Below the pieces are notes generated by a model. It was not told the DNA's origin. It searched no databases and worked only from the letters and a program-made list of their open reading frames with translations. Shown here in pieces: positions 34,720-42,361 of a stretch of 64,000 nucleotides of DNA. The stretch's first letter is position 1. Every line of letters starts with the position of its first letter. A program made the position numbers and the translations under genes. The DNA is from Afipia sp. OHSU_II-C1 (GTDB lineage Bacteria; Pseudomonadota; Alphaproteobacteria; Rhizobiales; Xanthobacteraceae). The DNA is taken from the NCBI RefSeq assembly GCF_000497575.1, contig NZ_APJI01000001.1, forward strand, positions 186,001-250,000, read 5' to 3'.

Positions 34720-36602
34720 TCGGCGCTCTCGATTCTTGACGCCAGAATGGCAGGTTTCGATGCACGTGAGTGACGCCGCGCTCGAACTGTTTCCAGCATA
34801 CCGACGATACCCTTCGGAAACGCGACCACGATCAGCACAATGACCGCGCCAAGCACGAGCTTGGACCAATCCGTCTGACTGACCAGCCAGATGTTCAGTG
34901 CCTTGAAGACAATCGCACCCACCACTGCACCGGAGACCGTCTCGACACCGCCCAGGAGCACCATCACCAATGCATCGACCGACAGCGAGATGCCAAGGCT
35001 GTCGGGAAATACGCTACCCTTGAGGTATGCAAACAATGCACCTCCGATACCGGCGACGGTGCCTGCAATCACAAACGCAGTCCATTGAATACGCTTGCCG
35101 TCGATGCCGATGGCTTCGCTGCGCAAAGCGGAATCGCGGGTCGCACGCAACGCATAACCGAACGGCGAAAACACGATGATGCGAAGCAGCACCACCGCAA
35201 ATGTCGCGATGCCGAGCGACAGCCAGTAAAAATGAACCGGCCCCGCCGCCCATGCATCAGGCCAGACGCCCAGAATTCCGTTATCTCCGCCTGTCACCCC
35301 AACCCACTGGAACGCGATCGACCAGACGATCTGGGCGAAGGCCAGCGTCAGCATCGCGAAATAGACGCCTGAAAGCTGAACTGCGAAAAATCCGAAAATG
35401 GCGGCTCCGATCAGTCCAAACAGAGGCCCCAGCAGCAGACACACGATCATCGGCAGGCCCACAGCCTTGGCGAAGAAGGCAATACCATAGGCTCCGAGAC
35501 CGAAATACGCCGCATGCCCGAACGATGCGAGTCCGCCGACCGACATCAGGAAGTGCAGGCTCGCCGCGAAGATCACGTAGATCGCTATCTCCGCACCGAC
35601 CGTAAGGGCGTAGTTGCCGCCGAACACCGGAAGCGCCGCCGCAACAATCAGTACGGCCAGCACCGCGAGACGTTCGTTCATGGTCAGCGGCCGCCATGGC
35701 CGAACGGTGAGGCCCGGCGTCTTCCGCGCGACTGCTTCGGGTTTGCCAAATAGACCCCAGGGCCGAACGATCAGGACCGCCGCCATCACGAGGAATACGA
35801 GAATAATCGAGATCTTCGGGAATATCAGAATGCCGAACGCATTGAGCTCGGAAACCAGCACGGCCGCGACGAATGCACCGGTGATGCTGCCGAGGCCACC
35901 AATCACGACCACGACGAAAACATCCACGATGATCCGCAGATCCATCGCATGATGAACGGCGTCGCGCGGAATTTGCAGCGCGCCGCCAAGCGCGGCCAGG
36001 AACACACCAAGCGCAAAGACGCTGGTGAACAACCACTTCTGATTGACGCCCAGCGCGGCCACCATGTCGCGATCCTGCGTCGCCGCGCGGACCAGAACGC
36101 CCCAGCGCGTGCGGCGGAACAGCAGCCACAGTGCACCCAGAACGGCGGGGCCGAGCCCGATCAGGAACAGATCATAGGAAGGGATATTCTGCCCGAAGAA
36201 GTCGACAGCGCCCCGGAAGCCGGGAGCGCGGCGGCCCACAAGGTCATCCGGGCCCCAGATCAGAACCACGATATCCTGGACCATCAATGTCAGGCCAAAG
36301 GTGGCAAGAAGCTGAAAGAGTTCCGGCGACTTATAGATCCGCCGCAGCAACACCATTTCGACCAGCACGCCTAGGACCGCAACGACCAGCGCCGCAACGA
36401 CAATGCCACCCCAGAATCCGAGCGCGCCGGACAGCCGCTCTGTCAGGGTAAACGCGACATACGCGCCCAACATGTAGAATGCGCCGTGCGCAAAATTAAC
36501 TATCCGGGTGACGCCGAAAATAATCGACAGTCCCGAGGCAACCAGAAACAGCGACGCCGCGCTCGCAAGGCCGGTCAGGAATTGAACAAAGTAGAAGCTC
36601 AT
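34716..36602 (-). CDS. fused LivH-LivM permease
   Basis: 628-residue inner-membrane protein that joins the two permeases of a LIV-type transporter. Residues 1 to about 290 are LivH-like (IIFGVTRIVNFAHGAFYMLGAYVAF and GGLGSITGAFVAAVLVSEL). A short polar linker near 290-310 leads to a LivM-like half (about 320-600; FGHAAYFGLGAYGIAFFAKA, GGDNGILG and GIGGALFAYLKG). LivH and LivM are usually separate; fusions are known but less common. It lies between the binding protein and livG. A strong hairpin separates it from the binding-protein gene. Confidence 0.9.
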   Translation of the reverse strand: MSFYFVQFLTGLASAASLFLVASGLSIIFGVTRIVNFAHGAFYMLGAYVAFTLTERLSGALGFWGGIVVAALVVAVLGVLVEMVLLRRIYKSPELFQLLATFGLTLMVQDIVVLIWGPDDLVGRRAPGFRGAVDFFGQNIPSYDLFLIGLGPAVLGALWLLFRRTRWGVLVRAATQDRDMVAALGVNQKWLFTSVFALGVFLAALGGALQIPRDAVHHAMDLRIIVDVFVVVVIGGLGSITGAFVAAVLVSELNAFGILIFPKISIILVFLVMAAVLIVRPWGLFGKPEAVARKTPGLTVRPWRPLTMNERLAVLAVLIVAAALPVFGGNYALTVGAEIAIYVIFAASLHFLMSVGGLASFGHAAYFGLGAYGIAFFAKAVGLPMIVCLLLGPLFGLIGAAIFGFFAVQLSGVYFAMLTLAFAQIVWSIAFQWVGVTGGDNGILGVWPDAWAAGPVHFYWLSLGIATFAVVLLRIIVFSPFGYALRATRDSALRSEAIGIDGKRIQWTAFVIAGTVAGIGGALFAYLKGSVFPDSLGISLSVDALVMVLLGGVETVSGAVVGAIVFKALNIWLVSQTDWSKLVLGAVIVLIVVAFPKGIVGMLETVRARRHSRASKPAILASRIESAE

Positions 36603-36625
36603 ATGCGATCCACGGCTGGAAAATG

Positions 36626-36650
36626 CCGCGGGCGCATCGCGCGCCCGCGG
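36626..36650. promoter_or_regulatory. intercistronic hairpin after the LIV binding-protein gene
   Basis: Perfect 10-base GC stem (CCGCGGGCGC / GCGCCCGCGG) with a 5-base loop in the 57-base gap between the binding-protein stop and the permease ATG. It has no U-tract. Such hairpins commonly stabilise the binding-protein mRNA so that it exceeds the membrane components. Confidence 0.6.
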
Positions 36651-36659
36651 TCGCTAAAC

Positions 36660-37892
36660 TCAGTCTTTCGGACGTAACTTCTCGACTTCTGCATCGCTCG
36701 GCAGGAAATCCTCGCCCTTGCGATAAGCGCTATCCACCATCACGCCCTTGCCGTCCTTGAGCGCTGTCTTGCCGACATAGGCGCCGAGGGTGGATTGATG
36801 ATCGATCTTGCGGAAGGTGATCTGACCGAACGGAGACGGCATCGACAATCCTTCCGCCGCAGCGATCATCTTCTCAGGATCGGTCGAATTCGCCTTGATA
36901 AGAATTGCCGCCGCAGCCTTGATCGTCTGATAACCGACGATGGAGCCAAGTCTCGGATAATCGTTGAACTTACCCTGATACGCCTTCAGGAAGGCATCGT
37001 GCTCCGGCGTCTTGATGCTGTACCAGGGATAGCCGGTGACAATCCAACCTGACGGTGTTTCTTCCTTCAGCGGGTCGAGATATTCCGGCTCACCGGTAAG
37101 GAAACTCACCACCGCCCGGTCCTTGAACAGACCGCGCGTGTTGCCCTCGCGGACGAATTTGACGAGATCCGCGCCGAAAGTCACATTGAGGATGGCTTCA
37201 GGATTGGAATTCGCAAGCGCCTGAACGATCGGACCTGCATCGATCTTGCCCTGCGGCGGCCACTGTTCATCTACCCACTGAATGTCGGGCCGTTTCTCGG
37301 ACAGCAGCTTCTTGAAGACCGCAACCGCCGACTGACCATACTCGTAGTTGGGTGCGATGGTCGCCCAGCGCTTGGCGGGCAACTTTGCCGCTTCCTCCAC
37401 CAGCATCGCAGCCTGCATGTAGTTCGATGGGCGCAGGCGGAATGTGTAACGATTTCCCTTCGACCAGGTGATCGCGTCGGTCAGAGGTTCCGCCGCAAGG
37501 AAGAACACCTTTTTCTGCTTGGCGAAATCGCTCACCGCGAGACCAATGTTGGACAGGAACGTGCCAGTCAGCATCACCACGTTCTCATTCGAAACCAGTT
37601 CGTTGGCGGCAGTCTGAGCATCGGCCGGTTTGCCGCTATCGTCCTTGGAGACGACAACGAGCTTCTTGCCGTTGATACCGCCCGCGGCGTTGATTTCCTC
37701 GACAGCGAGCTGCCAGCCCTTGCGATAGGGCTCGGTGAAAGCAGGTAGCAGCGAGTAACTGTTGATTTCGCCGATCTTGATTTCGCCGCTCTGCGCCATG
37801 GCAGCTGTCGCCAGTGCCGAGCCAGCCAAACCGAGACTCGCGGCAAGCCCGAACCCGGACAGACTGCCGAAAAGACGTTTTCTTCGTTGCAT
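36660..37892 (-). CDS. LIV-type ABC transporter substrate-binding protein
   Basis: 410-residue periplasmic binding protein of the leucine/aromatic-compound type (Peripla_BP_6). A basic N-terminus (MQRRKR) and hydrophobic leader ending AAMAQ give export. The mature part has INAAGGINGKKLVVVSKDDSG and ATIAPNYEYGQSAVAVFKKLL. ATG 37892 is chosen because GGAGG lies five bases upstream. It follows two PF06684 genes and precedes its own permease and ATPases. The ligand is unknown; relatives bind aromatic acids, and gene context suggests nicotinate, 6-hydroxynicotinate or a similar acid. Confidence 0.88.
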   Translation of the reverse strand: MQRRKRLFGSLSGFGLAASLGLAGSALATAAMAQSGEIKIGEINSYSLLPAFTEPYRKGWQLAVEEINAAGGINGKKLVVVSKDDSGKPADAQTAANELVSNENVVMLTGTFLSNIGLAVSDFAKQKKVFFLAAEPLTDAITWSKGNRYTFRLRPSNYMQAAMLVEEAAKLPAKRWATIAPNYEYGQSAVAVFKKLLSEKRPDIQWVDEQWPPQGKIDAGPIVQALANSNPEAILNVTFGADLVKFVREGNTRGLFKDRAVVSFLTGEPEYLDPLKEETPSGWIVTGYPWYSIKTPEHDAFLKAYQGKFNDYPRLGSIVGYQTIKAAAAILIKANSTDPEKMIAAAEGLSMPSPFGQITFRKIDHQSTLGAYVGKTALKDGKGVMVDSAYRKGEDFLPSDAEVEKLRPKD

Positions 37893-37998
37893 CCCAACCT
37901 CCATTGTTGCCAGGACCCGCGTCCCGTTCACTTCCCGTCCGCTCCTTATCCCGGTGGAGCGGTTCGGCCTTTCTTTCGCATCAAGCGCAAACAGACCG

Positions 37999-38583
37999 CT
38001 AGCGCAATCCGTCCTCGCCCTTGACCTCTCCAATGGTCAGACCGCCGACTCGTGGCAACGGCCGCCCACTGTCGGTCACGGCAACTGCCACCATGATTTC
38101 GTTCGCCCGGGGTGCATCATTGATCTGCACTTCCATCCCGTCGAAATGACTCCGCACGAACGCCGCATCCTTGTGGCCAAGGGGAATGTCGAGCACTGTT
38201 CCCAATCCGCCGCGCTTTTTGGAGGATGGAATCAGCGCAGCCCCCTTGCCTAATACCTTGCGCACCGGCGCTCCCATCTTCGGATGCAAAATCGCTGCCG
38301 CGTGCTCCAGTTCGCCATTCTCGCCGACGGCCGCCGCCTTGCCGTAGCTTTGCGCTTTGCCACCTTCGATACCGAGCGCTGCAACCGCCTTTAAGGCGAG
38401 CAGTTCGCCAAGTTCCTCGCCAATTGAGATCAATGGCGACAGGTCATCGACAAACCTGCCAGCAAACGGATTGTCGATGACTGCGACAGCGGCAGCGCGA
38501 CGGGTCGGCGGCGAGACATCGCGCCCGCCCTCCATCAGCGTCTCCTCGACCACCGTGACGATCTTGCGAATGACGGCGCTCAT
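37999..38583 (-). CDS. PF06684 (DUF1185, 'amino acid synthesis') family protein, copy 2
   Basis: 194-residue protein of PF06684, a family whose first crystal structure was described as a chorismate-mutase-like fold and whose reaction is not known. Conserved stretches are NPFAGRFVDDL, GELEHAAAILHPKMG, SSKKRGGLGTVLDIPLGHK, VRSHFDGMEV and the C-terminal VGGLTIGEVKGEDGLR. It is about the same length as, and clearly similar to, the next gene upstream (38580-39164), with which it overlaps by an ATGA junction. The tight coupling suggests the two form a hetero-oligomer. Found here in a pyridine-degradation context. Confidence 0.85.
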   Translation of the reverse strand: MSAVIRKIVTVVEETLMEGGRDVSPPTRRAAAVAVIDNPFAGRFVDDLSPLISIGEELGELLALKAVAALGIEGGKAQSYGKAAAVGENGELEHAAAILHPKMGAPVRKVLGKGAALIPSSKKRGGLGTVLDIPLGHKDAAFVRSHFDGMEVQINDAPRANEIMVAVAVTDSGRPLPRVGGLTIGEVKGEDGLR

Positions 38584-39164
38584 CGTAGCCCATCCTCTCC
38601 CTTGATCTCATTTGCCTTGAGACCGCCGACCCTGGCGTGAATGCGCGAGCCCGTGGTCATGACAAGCGCGAGAAGTAATTCGCCCGCGCGGGGCGCGTCC
38701 GGAATGCCGACCTCCATGGCGTCGAAATGCGAGCGTACATAAGACGCGCTGATATGCGTCACCGGAACATCGAGCCGCGCACCCGGACCGCCAACCTTCT
38801 TGGCAGACGGTACAATGGCCTTGGCCTCGCCAAGAATCTCGCGCATCGCGTAGCCGCCGGGCACATGCCACAATGCGCCATGCTCGAGTTCACCCAACGC
38901 ACCAACAACCGCACCTTTGCCATAGCCTTGTATCGCGTTCGGGTCTCCGCCAAGCGCCTTGAGCAAGGAACTCGCCATTGCAACACCGAGCGGCGTCAAA
39001 TCATCCATGAATCCTGCGATATCCTCGACATAACGTCCGGCGAACGGATTGCGGATCACACACAGGATAGCCCCACGGCGTAACGGCTGCGCCGCCGGCT
39101 TCCCGCCTTCGTGGAAAATCTCCTCAATCACGGTGGCGCGCTTACGGATCACGACCTCAGACAT
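38580..39164 (-). CDS. PF06684 (DUF1185, 'amino acid synthesis') family protein, copy 1
   Basis: 194-residue paralogue of the following gene, with the same landmarks: NPFAGRYVEDIAGFMDDL, GELEHGALWHVPGGYAM, SAKKVGGPGARLDVPVTH, VRSHFDAMEVGIPDAPRAGE and RVGGLKANEIKGEDGLR. Several charged and histidine positions (GELEHG, SHFD) are kept in both copies and may be catalytic. It overlaps the end of the upstream UPF0280 gene by eight bases, so the order reductase, UPF0280, PF06684, PF06684 is one tightly packed unit. Function unknown; a hydrolase or isomerase step on an N-heterocycle-derived intermediate is one possibility. Confidence 0.85.
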   Translation of the reverse strand: MSEVVIRKRATVIEEIFHEGGKPAAQPLRRGAILCVIRNPFAGRYVEDIAGFMDDLTPLGVAMASSLLKALGGDPNAIQGYGKGAVVGALGELEHGALWHVPGGYAMREILGEAKAIVPSAKKVGGPGARLDVPVTHISASYVRSHFDAMEVGIPDAPRAGELLLALVMTTGSRIHARVGGLKANEIKGEDGLR

Positions 39165-40077
39165 ACGGCAAACTTTCAGTTCCGGTTCGGGCGGCTACAT
39201 ACGGCGGAGGTCGCCGCGCAACACCATCAATATTCTTCAGTGCAACAACGCGTGTTTCGCCTTGCAGATGCAACGCCGCGCCATCGATCAATCCGGCTTC
39301 CAAGAGTAAAAAGGCGGTATCGGCCCCAAAATCCAACGCTGCCGCAATGTCGTTCAATGAAAGTTCATCGACCTCGCGAGTGACCAAACGAGCACCGAGA
39401 TCGCTATCGGGCTGAATTTCGTTTGCCGGACACCGGACGATGGCGGGATGTTCCGGCAAATCAACCGCATTGGCTATAATGGTTGCCGCAGCATCGGCCT
39501 GCGCGGCTGTTTGCGCCAGAACCGTCACTGCGTCGGCTATCCCGAGCGAAAAGCTGCGGCCACGCCATCCACTGGTCGCGATGCCGCGCATCTTATCATC
39601 CGCTGCAATCCGAGTTTTCCCGATCAAATTTGGTTTGTCAGGGCGGTCAACGAGGCCAATCGTGAAATGCTGGCCATTGCCGAGATGCAGCGCAATGTCA
39701 CCGCCGTTGTTGACATAAGCACGATCGAGATCAGCGGCCTTCAACATCGCCCCGAGAATTTCCTCAGCGACGGCGCCGGCGACGGCGGCCATCGGCGTAA
39801 CAAAATGATCGGCCGCGAATGGAGCAACCGCATCATACATCCGGCGCGCGACATCTCCCCTCAGCAAACTGGCTGGAGGCTGTGCCTGCTTACGCAGTTC
39901 CGATAATTCGCCACAGAGTTCGTCAAGAAGACCGGTGAAACGGTCTAGGGCAGCCTGGTACGCGGCACTGACGTTCGCCGCAGTTCCACGCGCCTCCACA
40001 ATCAGATCGATCGGGCCGTCATGCAGGTGAATCCGCCTACGGTCCGCGAGCCATCCGATTTGTGGGAGGCGTTTCAT
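39157..40077 (-). CDS. UPF0280 protein, ApbE-like (candidate flavin transferase)
   Basis: 306-residue protein of the UPF0280 family, which shares the ApbE fold. ApbE-like elements visible are NNGGDI (123-128; ApbE has NxGGDI), MRGIATSG (163-170), ADAVTVLA (181-188) and QADAAAT (193-199; compare ADALATA of ApbE). ApbE attaches FMN to target proteins. There is no signal peptide, so it would act in the cytoplasm. Its ATG overlaps the stop of the 6-hydroxynicotinate reductase gene (ATGA), and the clostridial reductase is known to hold covalent flavin. A role in flavinylating the reductase is therefore plausible but not shown. Confidence 0.75.
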   Translation of the reverse strand: MKRLPQIGWLADRRRIHLHDGPIDLIVEARGTAANVSAAYQAALDRFTGLLDELCGELSELRKQAQPPASLLRGDVARRMYDAVAPFAADHFVTPMAAVAGAVAEEILGAMLKAADLDRAYVNNGGDIALHLGNGQHFTIGLVDRPDKPNLIGKTRIAADDKMRGIATSGWRGRSFSLGIADAVTVLAQTAAQADAAATIIANAVDLPEHPAIVRCPANEIQPDSDLGARLVTREVDELSLNDIAAALDFGADTAFLLLEAGLIDGAALHLQGETRVVALKNIDGVARRPPPYVAARTGTESLPYV

Positions 40078-41540
40078 TTGCGCGATCTCGGCTCGGAAAG
40101 TTGTTTCGGCAACTGGCGGACTTCCGTATTGTTCTTCAATGACGCCAATGGCCGCACATGATCCATGTGACCACCGAGTGCTGCGTAGTCCGACAATCGC
40201 AGGGTGAACTCGATCGGCGCGACCAGCGCGGGTGTCGGCACATAGCCGAAGGCTCCTTCCGGCATCAGCGTCACATCAACCATGAATGTGATGCCCCCAC
40301 CTGGCCAAACATAGACCGGCGCGCCGCCACAGGTCACCGACGTCAACGCGTCCTTGACCGACCGTGTCAGCCGGACCGGGTTGTCCGTCACACCCGCCCG
40401 GAGCGAGCCGCCAGCGCCGCCCATGAACAGCACGGTGCACAGCGCGGGCTCACAATTCTCCTGAATCCGCTCGACGGACAGCTTGAGATCGGCAGGCATT
40501 TCCTTCTCGACCGGCTTCAGCGCCTCATCGAGCTCGAAATACGCAGCATGCTCGCCGGTCGTACTCACCATCATTATCCGCAGACCGGGTCGTGCGGTCT
40601 TGGGATCAAACGGACCGAGTACCGACAAGGGATCGGAAATATTCGTACCGCCCCAGCCAATACCGGGTTCAGCGACCTGAAAATAGCGTCCGGGCGTCGA
40701 GCGCCGCCCCTTCAGTTTGATCCCGGTCTCGGGAATATCGAGCAACTTGCCAGCCTGATGTTCCGACAGCACGCCGGTGATGTGATCGTCCACCACGACA
40801 ACTTCATCGACCTTGCCGTGCCACTGCTTCGCGAACATCCCGATGGTCGCCGAACCGCAGCCAACCCTCATCCGCTCTTCCGGAACGCCATTGACGATTG
40901 GCGGGTAGCCGGCTTGCACCACTACAGTTGCACCACCGTCGATCGTCATCTCGACAGGCTTGCCGTTGGACAAATCCATCAGCGCGTCACAGGTAACCCG
41001 GCCTTCCTTCTTGGAACCGCCCGTCAGGTGGTGAACACCGCCGAGCGACAGCATCTGCGAACCGTACTCGCCGGTCGTGACATGCCCCACCGCCTCGCCC
41101 TGTACACGCACTGTCGCGGTTTCAGGGCCGAGATAACGGTCGGTGTCGATCTTCACCTTGACGCCGCAATAGCTGAAGATTCCCTCGGTCACCACCGTGA
41201 CCATATCGACGCCATCGACCTCGGAAGAAACAATAAACGGCGCGGGCTTGTAGTCCGGATAGGTTGTGCCAGCGCCGATCGCCGTCACAAAGACACCCGG
41301 CTCGTGAACGATCTTGCCATCCCAATCGCCACCGGCCTGAAACGGAACAAGCCGCCCGCCATGGGACACCGTGCGTTCCAGCACCACATGCGGATCGACA
41401 CGAACAAGTTCGCCATTGTTGTTGGCATACCGATCACACGCCCCTGCAGCGCCCGGCTTGATGTAGCACATCACCGGACATGCATCGCAGCGGATCTTGT
41501 CCGAACTGCCGGTAGTGACGGGGTTTGTTTCAGTCAGCAT
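40074..41540 (-). CDS. hnr: 6-hydroxynicotinate reductase
   Basis: 488-residue protein of the 6-hydroxynicotinate reductase family, which reduces 6-hydroxynicotinate to 1,4,5,6-tetrahydro-6-oxonicotinate with low-potential electrons. An N-terminal cluster of cysteines (C18, C21, C25, C35 in CDACPVMCYIKPGAAGAC) looks like a 4Fe-4S site. Further cysteines in FSYCGVKV, RVTCDAL, RVGCGSATIG, QENCEPALC and SVTCGGAPV could bind more clusters, as in the E. barkeri enzyme (one 2Fe-2S, two 4Fe-4S, covalent flavin). ATG 41540 is chosen because the 44 codons upstream fall in the promoter region. It starts a leftward operon through the LIV genes and is divergent from nicA. Confidence 0.8.
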   Translation of the reverse strand: MLTETNPVTTGSSDKIRCDACPVMCYIKPGAAGACDRYANNNGELVRVDPHVVLERTVSHGGRLVPFQAGGDWDGKIVHEPGVFVTAIGAGTTYPDYKPAPFIVSSEVDGVDMVTVVTEGIFSYCGVKVKIDTDRYLGPETATVRVQGEAVGHVTTGEYGSQMLSLGGVHHLTGGSKKEGRVTCDALMDLSNGKPVEMTIDGGATVVVQAGYPPIVNGVPEERMRVGCGSATIGMFAKQWHGKVDEVVVVDDHITGVLSEHQAGKLLDIPETGIKLKGRRSTPGRYFQVAEPGIGWGGTNISDPLSVLGPFDPKTARPGLRIMMVSTTGEHAAYFELDEALKPVEKEMPADLKLSVERIQENCEPALCTVLFMGGAGGSLRAGVTDNPVRLTRSVKDALTSVTCGGAPVYVWPGGGITFMVDVTLMPEGAFGYVPTPALVAPIEFTLRLSDYAALGGHMDHVRPLASLKNNTEVRQLPKQLSEPRSRK

Positions 41541-41628
41541 GACCAAACTCGAGTCCGAGCCAAACTGAACTGACGAGCGGCGCTGACGCCGCGAGGATAA
41601 AATTCCGTCCGTCCACATCCGGCATTTT

Positions 41629-41642
41629 GTTCGTATACGAAC
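41629..41642. promoter_or_regulatory. perfect palindrome GTTCGTATACGAAC, operator candidate
   Basis: A 14-base perfect palindrome 88 bases upstream of the reductase start. With the second palindrome at 41801 it shares the core TTyGTATACrAA, which fits the FadR-subfamily GntR consensus (TnGTnnnACnA, here with a two-base centre). Two such perfect palindromes in one 332-base divergent region are unlikely by chance. The FCD-type GntR at 47648-48385 is the best local candidate; the MarR at 32696 is the alternative. Confidence 0.7.
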
Positions 41643-41800
41643 GATGGTGCGCGCAGACCAGAAACCTGTCAAGCGCCGCCGCGTGCGAAATCCCGGACTG
41701 CCGAATAAAAACTCAATTGCCTACCGTTGGTGTTCACAAATCGTGCAATGCATCATACCCACGAGACAGCGGCATTTTCTGTTCCCTCACTTGGCTTGCA

Positions 41801-41816
41801 CGTTTGTATACAAACG
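41801..41816. promoter_or_regulatory. perfect palindrome CGTTTGTATACAAACG, operator candidate
   Basis: A 16-base perfect palindrome 56 bases upstream of the nicA start, 173 bases centre to centre from the related site at 41629. Its place near the nicA promoter suits repression of nicAB, while the other site suits the reductase operon. Apart from these two sites nothing else is visible in the 332-base gap (41541-41872). Confidence 0.72.
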
Positions 41817-41872
41817 GTATCGTTGTGGCACGCGTTGCCGGAGTTTGCAGCGCAACAGACCGGACCGTGACG

Positions 41873-42361
41873 ATGAGCATGATGCAAACAACGATCCGCC
41901 TGAACGTCAACGGGAGCGTTCGAGATATCGAGGCGGCGCCGGACACTGCCCTTCTCTACGTGCTGCGTAACGACCTCGAACTGAACGGACCGAAATTCGG
42001 CTGCGGGCTTGGGGAATGCGGCGCGTGTACGGTTATCATTGATGGGGTGGCGGCACGCTCTTGCGTCATTCCCGTCAGCGGATGTGCGCAGCGAGACATC
42101 CTCACACTCGAGGGTCTTGGTTCGCGAGATAATCCTGATCCGGTACAGAAGGCGTTTATCGAGGAACAGGCCGCGCAGTGCGGCTACTGTCTCAACGGCA
42201 TGATTATGGCGACGAAGGCTCTGCTTATGCAGAATCCGCATCCCTCCGAATCCGAAGTGCTGAATACATTGCAATACAACCTGTGCCGATGTGGTGCACA
42301 CATCGAAATCCTGCGCGCTGTGATGCGCGCAGCCGGTCGTGCTGTCGAGGAACAACAATAA
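41873..42361 (+). CDS. nicA: nicotinate hydroxylase 2Fe-2S subunit (NicA-like)
   Basis: 162-residue iron-sulfur subunit of a molybdenum hydroxylase. First 2Fe-2S site: C44, C49, C52 and C64 (GCGLGECGACTVIIDG). Second: C103, C106, C138 and C140 (QCGYCLNG and LCRCGAH). It passes electrons from the Mo site to the haems of its partner. Size and pairing match NicA (about 157 residues) of Pseudomonas putida. In-frame ATGs at 41873, 41879 and 41882 are all possible starts; no strong ribosome site is seen. The stop overlaps the partner's ATG (TAATG), so the subunits are translationally coupled. Confidence 0.9.
   Translation: MSMMQTTIRLNVNGSVRDIEAAPDTALLYVLRNDLELNGPKFGCGLGECGACTVIIDGVAARSCVIPVSGCAQRDILTLEGLGSRDNPDPVQKAFIEEQAAQCGYCLNGMIMATKALLMQNPHPSESEVLNTLQYNLCRCGAHIEILRAVMRAAGRAVEEQQ

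Noticed and set aside
40158-41573. 471-codon open frame on the plus strand
   Set aside because: Antisense to the 6-hydroxynicotinate reductase gene, which shows clear family motifs; the plus-strand product does not.
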